Position numbers and translations under genes: made by a program
Part shown: one piece after another, positions 1-15,000 of the stretch
How positions within the stretch are numbered: position 1 is the stretch's first letter
Layout of the letters: the number at the start of each line of letters is the position of its first letter
Assembly: GCA_000708835.1 (NCBI GenBank)
Contig: DF237036.1
Coordinates: 124,001 to 188,000 of the forward strand
Length of the DNA stretch: 64,000 bases
Direction: 5' to 3'
Source: Klebsormidium nitens
Taxonomy: Eukaryota > Streptophyta > Klebsormidiophyceae > Klebsormidiales > Klebsormidiaceae
Notes under the pieces: generated by a model
Database searches by the model: none
What the model was told of the DNA's origin: nothing
What the model saw: only the letters and a program-made list of their open reading frames with translations

Positions 1-3000
1 TATATTCTTGGATTCTCTCACCCAACTCGATATATTTTCGATTCTGTAGGAGGCCCACATCCAACTTCGAAATGCTTAACAGCAGAATAACTGCAAATAT
101 GTGTAACACCCCCAATCAGCAGAAATAAGGGGAACTTTCAAAAATTGGCGACGGAGCACGATGATCTGCGTGTCTGCCTCAGTATGACACAGATTTCTAC
201 GCGCGTCATTGCCACTACGAAGGAAACGTGGGGTACACAAAACAGGAAGAACTTTATAATGCTCACCGCATGTCCTTCTGTTAGCATTAGCGGGACCTGA
301 AGTCCGCAAAGTGCACTAGTTGGCCTCAAGCATATGCAGCAGTTCATCTGGGTCTTATTACCCAACGGGTAAAGCGCATCATGCCACGCAGGTCTGACAG
401 CGATCCTTCATTTCAGAAACTCTTGACCAATGATCGTACACGAAACGCAGGCTTCTGCATGACCGACGCTCTGGGGGCTGGCATGTGGGAACATACCATA
501 ACCCACATCGTAGCCAATCCCCCAGAGAAAAACACGTATCGCCTTGTCGATTGCCAAAATAACGGGGCTCCTTCCGTAAAAGGTGCAGGCTTGAGTAAGA
601 AAGAGAGAGCGCTGTGGTGCGGCAGGCAACCCACGTTCACTAAACCGAGTTACTTCCTATTCAAGGCCCTTTAGCAAAACACGGAAACTGCACGTTAGGA
701 AATGCCACTGAACATTTCCTTGAGGTGTAAATGAGAGTGCAAGATTCAGCGCAAGATCTGCCACTGGGGCGTCAGACGAAGCATTGAGACATTGACACAG
801 ATCTCCCAGCTTTAAATCGTCATTGCCTGTCATCGTCATTGCCTGTCATGGAACTCTACAAAGCCTCCTGGCCAATAGCACCCTCTATTGTACTCGGAAA
901 TTGAAATTGGTACGACCGACTAAACGTCGTTCGAAATCCTACTTGCGTATGGCAAGCCAGAGTTGGGGATGGCCCACAAACCGGGTGATCCTCAATATGA
1001 TTGACCAAAAGCAGTCGAAAGTAGGAACGCAATGAAGTTGGTTCCCACCCCTGGAACGTGAGATTGGTTCCAGGATACAAGCCCGCGACTCGGAAACTTC
1101 GGGCTTTATATAAGCCGTTTTATACACACAGGGACACCTTTCAAAACTAGAGGTCCAAACGCAGACGGAAAGTCATAACGACCACGATCGGTGATCTACT
1201 TTGCCGATTCAATCGCCAAGTGTCGACCAGACCCCCGGCGCTCTCCCTATAGATCTCATCAGTCTACTACTACGTTTCTTAAGCCTGGCATTAGCTTAGA
1301 GAAGGAGTGTCATTGGGCCGCATTCGGCTGTAGTTTACCCCATGTCAACTGTCACTGGCTGCCAATTTGCAACAAGCGATTTAACACAAAGCCGTTTCCT
1401 CAAGAGCCAGAACGGAAAAGCTCCTGGCACGGATTTGAAAGCGTCCCTGGAAGCTTTTCGCTCCAGCAAGCAGGACAAGGCGCATACCCATTCTAGTAAA
1501 AGAGCTTCCAGATCATCTCGAGGGGATTTCGGAAAAGTAAGGCTAGCGCTGACCGGTCGGACTACAGAGTGCTGTATGGCGCAGCGGAATGGAGTGGGCA
1601 AAGCAAACCCGATGAGCCCATGGAGCAGAGATTTAAATGTCTGCACAGCCGGATATGTAGAAGTTGCGCAGCTCAGTCTCGACTTACGTCGCGATTGACA
1701 AGAAAGGACCTAGTTAGCTCCACAGAATCAAGAAGCAGAGTCAAGGTAACCGGTGAAATCGGCCCTCCTTCTATTTTGGCCAAAAAACGGAGACCAAAGA
1801 TTCAGACTATTGTTACGGCATCAGCTTTGTGACCGGTCAGTGGCCCTCATTGCGGCACTATGCCTTAAGAAAAACGCATCTTTGCCCGCTCGAGAGGATA
1901 CTGCCATGCGGAACCTCAGACCAGAAATGTTGATAGGATGGCACACTCTGCTCCGTTCCGGTCTTTCAAATCTTCTGACCCAACGGGCGTGCAGCCCAAG
2001 CCCAACACTGTCTTTAGGCCGTGAAAGCGTTCGACCCCGTCGCGAGATTGCTCAAGACACGGACCTCCAGAATGACTCCGACAATCGCCGTCGTTGTCGC
2101 TCTCCATAGAGACTTCGCTGAGGCTAGGAGGCATAAAGCAACCGGGTTCGAAGTCATTAGACATATCACAGCACCAGACGAAGACAAGGGCATGCTCAGC
2201 ATGATCGCCTGATCAACACTCCATTGCTTTAAGCACGAAAGGCGGACTGCGTACTACGGTACATGGCGTCTGGACGGAAAATGGCTTCGAATAGTTCTGC
2301 CATTGCGGAGGAGGCAACGCCGACATCACGGCCATGTTCACTGGCATTTCAAATGTATCAGGATAGGCAGGCCCAGCTCATCACGACGGCTTGTCCTTAC
2401 TTTTGTCATTCTTTGACGACTTTTCAACCCCATCGGAAAGGGATGGAAGCAGCGGGAAAATATTGAAGATGCAAAACGGATTTCCGAAAGAAACGAGCTC
2501 GATTAAGAGTTACTTTTCGAACAAGTCAGAGTTGAAAAAAAGGTTCCGGGTCATTCAGGGTCGCTAAGCAGACTCCGAGGCACCAGTGACTTCCACCATC
2601 TATAGTGACCTCCTGGTTATAATAACCAGGACACCACAACGACGGCTCTCAAAACAAATGAAACAAGCTGGCATGGATCGCAAAACCCATCTGAGCAGCA
2701 CCACCAATCAGAAGGAAAGCCTCTTCTCTAGATCAAAGTGAATGGACACGCAGCAGCCAAGGGCGTCAGCACGTTAGCTAAAGGATTGTTGGGGATCGGC
2801 ACCCCGACACAGCCGATCACTGCCAGTGACGAGTGCATTTCCTGCCATAAAGCATGATAGCCAACGCCAGAGCATACTTCGAACTGTTATCAACCCAAGT
2901 TTATTTCCTTCCGATGGACATCAAGGAAGCCACGGAGTGCATTCAAACCGTTGAATGTAAAAACGAATTGGAGTCCGGATACCTCTCGCAATGTTTCAGA

Positions 3001-5820
3001 GAGCTTTTGACCAAGACTCGGTGCAGATTGAGGTCGTTGCATCCTCTCACACTCTCACCTAACAGACACAACCGAACACAGTTGACGAAGATAGGAAAAC
3101 GACCACGTTCACCCGGATCCTGACCTTCAAAGCCTGTCAAGCAACCAGCGCCAACTCCGGTCAAAGGTTTCTTCCTGTCCACCCCGCCCAGTCGTCGCTA
3201 CCGCCAGAACTTGGCAACCTGCGCGCAAAGCGAGATTAGGTGAATACTTTAGCATACAGACTGTCCAGGCAAGATGGATATCACTGCATGTGGAAGCCAC
3301 ACAGCGAGTGGCTCCAACGGCGGTCCGCAACACGAAAATTGGGGTTACGACAACACCAAAATCATTGCCAGCAAATCATTGCCGCGACCCGTCACAGAGA
3401 CCTTTAGCTGCGTCCGTCCAGACCTCAGTTCAGCAGCAATTGCGGACAACATAATCAGAAGAGTCGCTATACCCAGCATGAGGCCATGATGAATCGCAGG
3501 ATCACTCAACGTGGAATAAGCAGAAAGCCCGCATCCTTTCGTGGAGCTCGATCAGCAATGGGCTCATGTCGATGGACGGATACGACGGGGGACGAGCATA
3601 AGACCGAGTTGATTGGGTGCCCGTCTGACAAAAACAAAGTCAGAAACACGTTGTTTGTGACTGATGTCAGGGACTGAAATTGGGTTCACGTAACCCGTAC
3701 ATAAGTAGCATCCCCGCCACTCAAAGCCCTTCACATTTGTGTACAACAAAAGACCGAACATGCAAGTGGCTCGGTGCGTGACCGAACCTTGCATAAGAAA
3801 ACGGCAGAACGTGTGGGACTTTGCGAGTCCCCACTGGCATCATTGTTCCTCGACCAACTCCTTGGGAATTCATCCCAAGTTCCACTCGAGTCATTGCCAG
3901 TGTAACGAAAGATGGCACGTCAGTAACCTTTTCCTTTCACAAGAAAAGCGGAAAGGAGCAGTCTATTCTCTTCTTATGTACAAGAAATTGCACAGCCCTT
4001 TCGTGCCAGGTGGCCCGTTTTTCCTCACGAAAGCAATTCGGCGGGGGATATTGTCGTTTCTAGAGTGCATCAGGGGAATAACAACGCAAGATGACGCTTG
4101 CTTCGTCGCTTGATGACATCGAGGAAAGCGCGATCATACACGATGATGCTATGATATGTACAGGATTGCATCAGGGAAAGCCAGATGCAACACGATACCA
4201 AAGCGGCAAACCCTTCATTGCCAATTTACCATACTACCAGGGCCCGGCTCCGGACAGTAAACGGATGCATGTACTTTAGCGTGAGATTTGTCAAAGTTCA
4301 CTAGCAAAAGGTTAGGACCGAACCACTCCAAGCAGGCGTCACTTGAAAATGCTCAAATGGCACGGAGCACTATGCCCAGAAGCAGCTTACAATCCTTCGC
4401 AAAAATGGCCGTTTGTTTTTGGAGAAGCAAAGCAAGACCAGCCACGGGGGGTCTACTGCCAAATCTGCGGGCTTACAAGAGGAGTCATTTCCAACCGCTC
4501 AATCGCTTATTCAACAAAGTGGCGGCTTTCAGAGAGACGAGCAGACTCACGGCTGAAAGCATTGAAACGCCAGCTCGAAGATATGAATATCTGCTCCCCG
4601 AAAGGAAGCAGGTTCATCGTCAACGTAGAAAGACGAGTTTCTTCAACCGTTCGAAGGCGAAGACAAGTTTCACTAGAAGTCCGCAGATCCTCCCCTCCGC
4701 AAAATACCAGCATGCCTTTGAAAGCAGCAGCCAATCAGGGCAAAGAATCTGAGGCACGACGCCCCAACAATTGAAGCACATCATCGCCAGGCAGAAGAAG
4801 CCAGAGTGGGGCGGTAGGAATGAGGAAGGATGCGGACGGATGCCGTGAAGTGCTCAATTGATGAGTTCAAAATTTTGATCTGTCGGTCTGTACCCACCGA
4901 CCTTGCCTCAAGAATCGTGCTACTCAAATCCGGCCTTCCCAACAGCAAGATGGTGCTGTGCCAATAGAGAGAACTGGAATTGAAAAGGGAAAGAAGGAAA
5001 GATAGGAGAAAGAAGCACCGCACGCCGCAAGGATTTCTCACCTCTAGTAGTAGCAACAGCCAGCACAGCCCACTCTCCTTCAAGTTGGATCGTCGCTTCC
5101 GTCCCCGCTTCTTCCTTGAAGAAATCCAACCTGCAAATGAAAAGGCCCTATCAGCACGACACATTGGAGACGGTACAAAGACGCTGCGACGTGAGGAAAA
5201 GTGTTTTGTCATAACTATCGCACAGTTAGCAAGGGGAACCAATAAAGAGGAGAATCGAGGACGGAAGGCGTTGGTTGTGTGGCTTCAAAAATCTGACAAA
5301 ATAACGTCTCAGACATTCAAGACCGCACCACGAGCTATTGGTATGTCACGGCCACTCCAAGGAAACAAAAGTCTGTTCAAACTCAGCTACGAGGCAAGGA
5401 GGGCAATATCCTCGAAGCATATGTTCCCTACTTGCCTTGATGGTACCGGCCGCAGCGCAGATAGGGACACAACTCTTAGAGTAAGATTAGTGGACGCAAT
5501 ACAGCTTGACAGAAAAAGAGATCCGCAAGAAATCGAGATTTTCGGATCGGTTGAAAGGCTGGATATGTTGGAAAGTCAATCCGGCTCCACACACGCGAAA
5601 TTTTGAACTGGGAAGCGGGTGCTCTGTGCGGTGATCAGTTGTCACTGGAGATTGCCTAAAAGGTCGCTTCGGAACCTCAAGAACCTTGGACCAAGCGAAG
5701 GTCTTCTCTAGCTTTGGGAGGATAAGAAGCTCGATTCAGCTCCAAATACTGGTTCTTTTAATTTAGAAAAGCGGACGTCACCTTCACACAAAGCTAATGT
5801 CGAAAACACTTGCTCCGCAA

Positions 5821-5894
5821 GCAAAAGTACCAAGAGAAGAGGATTGCGAAGGCCCAAGCAAAAGTACCAAGAGAACAGGATTTCGAGGGCCGAC
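5821..5894. repeat. Tandem direct repeat, 37-bp unit, two copies
   Basis: Copy 1 begins at 5821 and copy 2 at 5858. Both start GCAAAAGTACCAAGAGA and the remainder differs at a few positions. It sits in the gene-poor region with no sign of function. Confidence 0.85.
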
Positions 5895-6487
5895 ATCAAC
5901 GCTGAGGGAACATGGGCGAAACACGACCCAAGCTCACGAAGGTATCATTGCCGCTACTAAGGAGGGTTCCTTAGCTACAACAGGAAAGGGTAGCATGCAA
6001 TCATTGCTTTGATGACCGTGGACTGATGAAAATGTTCCTGTAAAGTGACCCATCAAAATGGAACCTTGGCAACTGGCTTTGACCACTTACGTTCTTCAAG
6101 GAGCAGCGGATGTCACCGTCACAAAGATCCAAAGGCAGGCATCAGCGGCTAAGAGATCAGATGGGCAATCCAACCCAAGTCCTTCGGCCGCATCACTGCC
6201 GCAGCTAAGAATACTTTGGTGAGTACATACGGGCAGCACGCAGTCGAAACGATATGCAGCCGGGTTTTTGTTTGGCGGAACGCATGGGTTCCGGACTTCT
6301 AGTTGTCCAAAAGATCAGATACCTGGCGTTGGAGTGAGGGTATGTATGGGCATGAAATATACCAAGCTGCGGAATTCCTCATTGCCACTTGTCTCATGCC
6401 CTCCAAGTACCAATAGGGAGGCTGAAGTCGAGCGACCAACAATCGGGGGACCAACCAAGGTTGCAACAGTCAACAGTACCCGCTGTT

Positions 6488-6511
6488 TTGAAGGTCATCT
6501 TGAAGGTCATC
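6488..6511. repeat. Tandem 12-bp repeat, two perfect copies
   Basis: TTGAAGGTCATC is repeated twice head to tail (6488-6499 and 6500-6511). No gene context. Confidence 0.8.
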
Positions 6512-7019
6512 TGTGTACTTCTCTTGAAAATCGAAGGCTAAGTTGCATCTGGAATGATGCGGGAGGGGCGTCAGCGACAATCTCAACCGTTGGAAGAGAC
6601 TTCCCAAGTTTTGGCGTCACTGCCACCTGTGATAGACCACTGTGAATCTTCCTGACACACCAACATACTGCTCAAAGATGGAATTTGTCGATCTCGGACT
6701 GGGACAACCGTCCGACTTGTTGCACACGGGTAAGACTCCTACACACGGACAGCAAGCCAGAGCTGCCGGTGCGGGAAGTCAGGATCTCCTCCAATGCGCT
6801 CAATAAGAAACGCTTGACACCAACGCACTGAACTGGCTCCAACCTCAGCAATGGGAAAAAGAGGACCCCGGTTTTCTAGAGATGTCATAGCCAGTATCAA
6901 GATAGAGTCAGAAAGCGACTCCTTCCAGAGGTTTGGGTGTAAATGCAGGCTCGACATTTAAAGGGAGCTCGTGGGCCCTCGACTGTGTGGAGGGGCGGGA
7001 AACTCACACAAGGCCTCAA

Positions 7020-7125
7020 CATCGTAGCCGCTAAAAATAAAGCAACCTCTGTTTTCGATGCACCGAAAGGTGATTGCGAGAGACTGCGCAATGCCAATGC
7101 GTTATGGTCTCCCAGATTGGCATCA
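7020..7125. repeat. Diverged repeat block, copy 1 (copy 2 near 8925-9055)
   Basis: Both blocks carry, in the same order, a GTAGCCGC/GTGGCCGC segment, a CGAAAGGYGAYTGYGAG segment and a TATGGTCTCCSAGAT segment, about 1.9 kb apart. Spacing between the segments differs slightly, so these are old copies. This supports a repeat origin for the left part of the window. Confidence 0.5.
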
Positions 7126-8924
7126 ACGACGCAAAGAACAAGATGTGGGGTACGACGCCTCACGCTTTATGTGCATCATTGCCAGGACAGGAGCTCTATG
7201 ATCGCAACCTAAATGCAGACTCGAATTTGGAGGGATCTGATTGTTGCGCCTAGCTCGGTCCTTAAGCAAAGGCGACCTGCTAGACGTTCAAAGGAGCGGT
7301 TGTCTCAGATTCATTTGGCTTCCGTCAGTGGTATCGGTACTCAGGGTGCAGAATGATAAGTGCCACAATCTCCACTTCTTTATTTGAAAAGACCTGTCTT
7401 TGCAGTAGCAAAAATGCCGTAGAAAAGTTCGATACAGACGCTGACATGGTGCGAAGCCGCAGTCCAACGACGGTTGCTGTAAAGCCAGCATGGTGTAAGG
7501 AAGAGACTTCAGACATCTTTGTAAAGGCTGAGATCGGATCCACCAGAACGTGCAAAACCCCGCACTTGGAAGAGGAGAAGAGCGGCATCGTTACAATTAC
7601 CGAAGGAACCGTACTGCTGCTACAGCAATCTGAACGATATCCACAAAGTGATGCAAGGCGCAACCCGTCGAGCCTAGCAATAAACTAAGGCCGAGGCGTA
7701 CCGGTTCTGCGTCCGGAAGACGAGCCTTCGTACTCGAAGCCTCAAGGGCTAGCGTCAGCGCATCATCATAGGTGCACTGAGTTACGACATCCCAACCTTT
7801 GATGTGCACATCATTGCCCAAAAACGAGCTGGTGCCGCAATCCAACAACAACTGCCTAGCAGGTTTAGGTCCAATCGTTGAGCTTCCCAGAGAATGTTCA
7901 AAGGAGACTTCTCAACAGGGCGTCTACGAATCGAGCGTTTCGACTTCGACAGGTTTAAGCGCTGGCAGTAAGGAGCTCCATTACTGGAAATGGCAGCCCA
8001 CACGTAGGAGCGTATCTTGGCCGGAATTGAAACGTTGCAACTGCAAAATCAGGCGTAGAAGCAGAAACGATCGCTTCAAGGCATCTATTCATGTAGGCTG
8101 ACCAAGCAGCACTCGAGAAAGTCCTGCGGGCGCATTTCCAAGCTGGCAGCTTGAACAGGTGTGGCGTCAGTAAAGTCTTCAAACGGAAAGCTAATCCTGA
8201 CGTGCTTTTTAACCAATGAGGATTTTCAAAAACGGGGTAAAGGTAGACGCTGACGCAAGAGACCAATTGGTGCATCGCAAACGCAATGGTCGTTGCACCC
8301 CATGCCACCTCAAAGAGCAAACGGGTCGCCGGTGCCGCCGCCGGACTGGACGATTTGTGTGCCCGTTTAGAGTAGCAAAGTGCCAAGAATGGAGAGATTT
8401 TTGCGAGCATCAGCAAGTGCGAAAATGTCGTGGAATACGATACCTTCCACGCTTCTGTGCATCAAGGCCCAGATCTGAGAGCAACACACCGCATGCATCA
8501 GAGTGCGATGTTCAAAAGCCACACGCCGCAACGCCAATCCACACAACAGTGCAAACGCAGAATAGTGCGAGCCCTTGCATTGCTCCTAGGAGGAACGAGA
8601 AAAGAAGGACGTCCGCAGGCCTGCGAAAACTTGCACGACTGTCAAGTGAGAAAAGTAGTGCATGGGAGACTGTACACCTCACCCGGATATAAACGTCAAA
8701 AGTAGCGTCAATCAGTACGTCCGAAACTTGGGACGACCTCTCGGAATAATACAAGCTCCTTGCCATGCAGGCTTCAGCAGATTTGAGAGAAATTGAAAAC
8801 ACATGCTTTGGGGCTGGCATCAAGAGAAGGGGAGTATGTGCCTGGAGTCAAACCAACGTGACGCCAGTCTAAGGCTTCCTCACAGCCGAGCATTTAGGGC
8901 GCCATCCCAACGCCCGAACAGTGG

Positions 8925-9055
8925 CCGCAAAGAAAGGCTGAGGACCACGGACTGAAGACAAAGGACTCACAATTACCCTGTCTTCGTGCAACGAAAGGCG
9001 ACTGTGAGGAGAAGCTCAACAGGGGGGAACTCGGTTCGTGTATGGTCTCCGAGAT
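8925..9055. repeat. Diverged repeat block, copy 2
   Basis: Partner of the block at about 7020-7125, with the same three segments in the same order. The copies are too diverged to set exact edges by eye. Confidence 0.5.
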
Positions 9056-12000
9056 GTTGTTGGCGCATGCAAGCGATCGCTATCATCAGACAACTGGGCC
9101 TCGTTGCTGATCAGAGTCCTAATGTAAAAGCGTAGGGCTTCTCGTGGGCGGGACAGGAAAGCGTGAAGCAGATCAAGCGAAGCGCAAGAATCCCGAAAGG
9201 GTAAAGCAGCATGGGAGTCGCTCTCTTTTCCCAGATTGCTGCAAAGCCGAGGGGGTGCTGAAAGGACGACGTCAAGACACCAAACAACCCCTTTTGGTGA
9301 GAGAACCCGCCAAGGGCCGCAGCAATTCATCGCCATGTTTAACAAGAGAGGAAGCTATTGGTAGAAGAAGCTCACCAGTGAAATGGCAGCGCGCCAGTTC
9401 TTTATCCAATATTTGACCTCATGAAAAACCGAAAACAGCAGACTTTTACCCTCCACTTACTGGCAGGGAGAATCGAAAGCAGGCGAGGGCTCTGCGAACC
9501 ACGTTCCTACGGTCGTCAACGCAACTGAAAAACAAAACAAGCTGGTCTCTCGAGCAACCGCACAGGAGATACAGCAAGCTGCATGCTATCCTTTGGACAG
9601 CGATCGGGGTCACGTGAAGAATAATGTAAAGGGGTTGGCACGTGAGGGCTCACTGAGCTGCCATACTGCGACGTCAAAAGCCGACCTAGAGATCACCCTC
9701 GAAACATGCGCGGTAGCAACCACTTAGGGAAAGCAGCTACTTTCTGGATTCGTATTTCGACACCAAGCATTACAGGAACGTTGATTGGCTTCAGCAGTAC
9801 AACCGCCCAGTCTTAATTTGGGATCCGGGGCCCCGTTTGTTGTGGCCAGTCATAGCCACTAGTGACAGTATATGTCCACAACAGACGTGAGAGATTTGAA
9901 CGGTTGACCGCGCACCAAGTTAGACCATCCATCGGATCAAGGAACGGCACAACAAGCGCTCGGTGAGACGAAGGAATCAAGCTGCGGGATGGACCAACAA
10001 ATCTGGTCGGACAGCACGCACATTTCAGAGTAGATTTCAAGAAGCGAGACTTGCGGACAGAGAGCTATTAAGGCTCAATGGTCAGCGCCGGAATAATGGG
10101 CGAGGAAATGACACCCCCGCTTTAAACTGCCAGACAAAAACGCTTTTGCCGCTGCAACCAAGAAAGAAGAGGCAAGGGCAAACTCTATGCCTTCCTTTCA
10201 ACCACTTGATTTATCACGTTGCCACGGGCATCAACATGCCACCTCCCATTGACAGCATCATCGCATTTGGGCACGTATCATTGCATCGCGAGTACCGTGC
10301 AGCATCTTTTGCATACGCTAAGAGAGTGAATTGAAAATATTTGCCACAGCCAGACGGAGCCAATTTGTCAGAATCTAGTTCTGAAAAGCTCACTGGCATT
10401 CAAGACCGCATCCAACAAGAAAGACGTGGAGACTGAATTGCAATGCCTTCCTTCGGCTGTTATCAGATGAACGTAGTTCTCGAAAGCAGCTAAGAACCCG
10501 GGGGTAATCTGGATTTCGAGCTTTCGTGTTTTCGATCCAGTCAAAATCCCTTCAGCCCATACGCTGAGGGGATTTTGGAAGAGCTACCTACACGTGCAAT
10601 CCTTTAAGGAACCCGCCAGGGCCTCAAGCTGGCGCAAATTGGGGCGTCATTTGAGAAGTGTCCACGGATGCAAGACAACCGCTAAGCAGGTCCGCTATTC
10701 TATGCGTGCTACGCGCCGGCGTATGAAATTGCAAAGCAGTAGATGACGAAGGCGAATCAACGGATAGCAAACCTGAGGATCACAGCAAACGGCACTTACA
10801 AGCATAAACCAAAAGGAAGGGTAAAGGGAGAGGCGTGCAGCGCCGAGTTTTACCTCTAGATCTGGAAGCCGGTCCGAAGCACGTCAGCGGCTGTCGTCAC
10901 GGCTTACATCATCTTATCAGACTGCGCTCCGGTCGTCTCTGCAGCAACCTGCACATTTAAGCAACAAGGTTAGACAAGTGCACGTCAACCGATTAGCGAT
11001 TGAATAACTTCTTTTGGTTGCACTTCAAATGGAAGGCAAATGAACTTCGCTTTTCTAACGCATTGCTCGTCGTCTCCGTCAGTTCAGCGCCGGTAAATTT
11101 GGACCAGTAAGGACATATTCAAGCTTGCATCGGACCATACGCCACAGTAGAGAGCATCTTGGGTTCAAGCCCAAGGCTTCAAAAATCTCATCGCCAGCTG
11201 GGATCCACAGACTTGCAACAATGCAGCCAGAAAGTGGGGGAGGGTATTTTCTCGCAGTCAGGAACGGTAAACGAATGAACAAGATAAGAGACGGTCATAC
11301 AATCACCCGACCAAAACAAACCAATTTTAACTCTTGAACGGAGTAGTTCGAACGAACAATCAAGACACGTGCCTAACTGGAATTCGCCGCAATCAATGTA
11401 AGATTCTGGAAGAAGAAGGGGTGCCTTAGTTAACGGCTTTGAAACTCAAATGCACGAGCCTTTGAAACGTGGAAGCAAAAGGCCAGACACGGATGCCCTT
11501 CGAACGGTGCTGGGCAGTGGCCATCTTGTTTAACACTTTGTCAACCGATGTCAAAACAGACGGCACACATGTATGAGAAGTTCTTCCAGCGTCGCCTTTG
11601 TGACAAGGGCTTCCCGACGTTATAAGCTCAACACTGGACCAAAAGACGTACGTCAGTGTGCTTAGGAGAGTCTGATGTTAAAGCAGAATCGCTGTGCATG
11701 CACTTCTTTGGGCAAAGGTAAAGGCCTCGACGATTGGCATCGGAACCACGGATGAACGATTGAGGTACGCAGCCTCAGTCGTCGGAGATCGTCATAGCCA
11801 CTACTAACGGCGAACAGCAGCGGCGCCTTTCAATCAAGCCGAATGAAGCATGCGATGAGCTGAATCGTTCTCTTCCAAAACATTTTGTGGGTAGGGCAGC
11901 AGACGTGCCACTTCCACAACCTCCGCGGAGAGATCAAAGCGGAGATTGCTTTGACCGGTCAACCCATGTTTCACAAACAGAGCAGGCTGCGCGCAGGCAG

Positions 12001-15000
12001 GTTGATCTGCTCATTACATCCCGGGCAAAACGTGAAATCGTGGACTTCCACTTTGGGACACAACGCGTCCGAGAATCGCGTTCACGGAAGCAATCCGACG
12101 ACAAACGGCACAGCACCAGTTTGGAGAACACCAGACCAATCGAAGAGACCAGGCCAGGCCGGCGAACGTCCGACACGAACACTGATCGGGTTTCACCGCC
12201 CGCTCAATCAGACTTCACTTTGTTTGTAAGAACGTCGGGCAAGAACTTAACCGGATCTGCTGATCTTACAAATCACAACACGGGTCATGGCTTTCGGCAC
12301 TTCTTCAAAACTATATGGGCCGTAGCCTCTCGCGCCCCAGTCTCTCGGTGTGCATCCCGACCATACCACACAACGTGCACAGAAGAAGAACGCCGGCCTG
12401 AAGCGTCGTGGCACTTCAGTTGCTGACAGAGAAAGCGCAGCGACTAAGACTTTCAAGTCACTCGCGAAGAAAGGTACAATTGAAGGAGACAAGCAACGGG
12501 TGTCTGGTGGGCGCTCACGTTTGCAGAGGAACGCTCAAACGCAAAATACACTGGCGAGCTTAAGCAACAATAGTGCTCGCGCAGGTTGGGAACGATTCCC
12601 AAGCGCTTCGCATTCCACAGCACTAGACTCCTGGACGGGATTCACGCGTTCGCCGAATTGCTCTGAAAGCGTCCTCTTGGGAGATCTCAAATAGTGCGCA
12701 TGGGCTCACAAAAGCCGAGTCAACTGAGGCACAACAATACGAAGTCCTGATCGCCTGCATCATATGCTTACCACCAAAGTGGAGAGCGGGTTCGAGCGCA
12801 CTTTTGTCGCTCTTAAGGTGGGCCAGCGATTGTCGGCGCCGTCGAGATCGTACTTGCTCAGGAGTCTGGACACCTGCACACGAAGGAGCGAGGTCAGGGG
12901 CGTGTAGATCAGAACGGAGAGGGTGAGACACGGCCTTCCCGTATCTTGAGAAAGGAACGCCAGAGCGTTCGCCGAACAGGTAAGCAAACGCGAAGTCGTC
13001 CAAGGGGTTGTCTATCTCAGAGATCCGGAGTCCAGGCCAGGCTACAGCTCTTTGCAAGCAACCTGCCAGTTTCAGATAGAGAGGGAAGCTTAAAAGATAG
13101 TCGATGTTAGTTGACGCTGTATGATTCTCCACTTGACTAACTTAGTCGTCTAACTTTTAGACTTCCCTCTCTATTTAAATTCGGCAGGATGCTTGAGAAG
13201 AGCTGTATCACCGTTCCCAAGCCAGACGTCTTTGAACAGGCGCAAAATTACGGTCTAAGCAAAGCCGGGGTGCAAGTTTCGCAGATTCAAGGGGTGCGAG
13301 GTGATGATAGGACTTTCCCAGCACTGGCATCAGGGCTGCACGCTCCTCCACACTTGAGTGCTGTGACTTGATGCATTGGCCGCATCCTCGCCCCCAAAGT
13401 TGACCAACTTCAAGAATTCAGAACGGCAAAAAGGTGCATCCCGGCTTCGCTTTGTGCCACACCTCAAAAAGAGCAACCGTCATTACGGCGCAAACTGTGG
13501 GAGTGCATACGCCTTTGGATATTTCGGAACTTTCCTAGGTGATGTGCCTCGTCCATGGTGCGTTCGGTCCCCAGCTTGGGAGGGCAACCGTCTAGATTGA
13601 AACGTCGGAGCACTCCTTGACTCTAAGGGCAACATGTCGTTGAATTTTTTTTTCGGAAGTGGCATCAGCCGAACCGCACCCTGCCTTGAGGTACCTGACC
13701 CCAATTTTCCAGGCACATCATTGCCACAGGCGTGCAGTGATCACATCAGAGTCGGCTCGAGTCTGACTTGAATTCCTCTAGTCCAAGAAGCGAATGGAAC
13801 TTTTTAAGCGACATCAACTTCACTATTTGAAATTAGATGATAATGAGGGCCTGCCGAAACAGGACCGATGCCTTACAACCACCCCGGTCAATGTGAAGCA
13901 ATGCTTCAGAGTTCATGGGCTTCGCAAAAGGCTGGGCAAATTATAAAGACGAAATGTCGCCAGCCTGGAGAAAGCGGAGCAAATGTATGGGCTAAACTGC
14001 TTGCGGTTAAGTTTCCCCCAGATAGACAGGAAAGTGGTGCCCTCCAAACCAAATCGGACTTTCAAGCTCCCTTTAACTCACGCGTTATGTTTCGCATCAT
14101 CCAGCACCATTTGATTAAGCGGCGCTACATTCCCTCCGCAGAGTGTTGCATCAGGCTACACTCAATTGGGGTCCTGAAACCTCTTCGACGATCATCAGGA
14201 CCACGACTTCTGTTGAAACAAGCACGCCGAGTGCAATATGACGTAAATGGTGGTTGGCAGCAGCAACAAGGGATCGAGCAGTAGAACTGATGAAAGGAGG
14301 CTTGCAGAAACGGTTTCCTTGAGATCCAATTTACATCTCCCGGCCCTTAAGATATGCAGAGAAGACGGCACAGTACTAACAGGTTATGATCGTCGCCAAA
14401 GGGCTTCTCACGAGCTGAACCCAGTAAAAGTTAGAAGGCCCCAGGATCCACATAAGAAGAACAAGGAGCTCGTCCGGCGAAAATAACGAAGAGGCCAGAG
14501 CGCCGCTGACAAGGGCACAGCCAATAGCTAACGGAAGCGCAGGCAGCCTTTCTACTTCAAAAACTTACTAAAAGGACAGGACTGGTGGCATCAGATTTGC
14601 AAGGCTCCCGGCTGTGGGTGCGACCTCCCAGAGCTGAGAGTCCACCGCTGCCAGTAAGCGAAAAGAAGTTTGTCGTCAACCGGAGCCAAACGGAGAGTCT
14701 AGCGTCCTGATTCAGTGGCCTATCAAGCCCAAGCACACAACTGTTACAAGAAGCTCAAGACAACGAACGCCCATTTGTCACTGCCGGCATTGGTTCTGCA
14801 CCACGACGACTTGAGGTCAACGCCCCAATTCAACAGCCAATCGTTGCGTGATTCATGGCCCATGACCTCGACGAAAAGCTTGAGGGCGGTCCTATGAGAA
14901 TTCAGCAGTGATCATCCTACGAAACATCAGCGATGGATGTTGCATGAAATTGCTCAGATCTGACTCTGTTTGGCCAGCTAATCATTTCGGCGGGATCGTA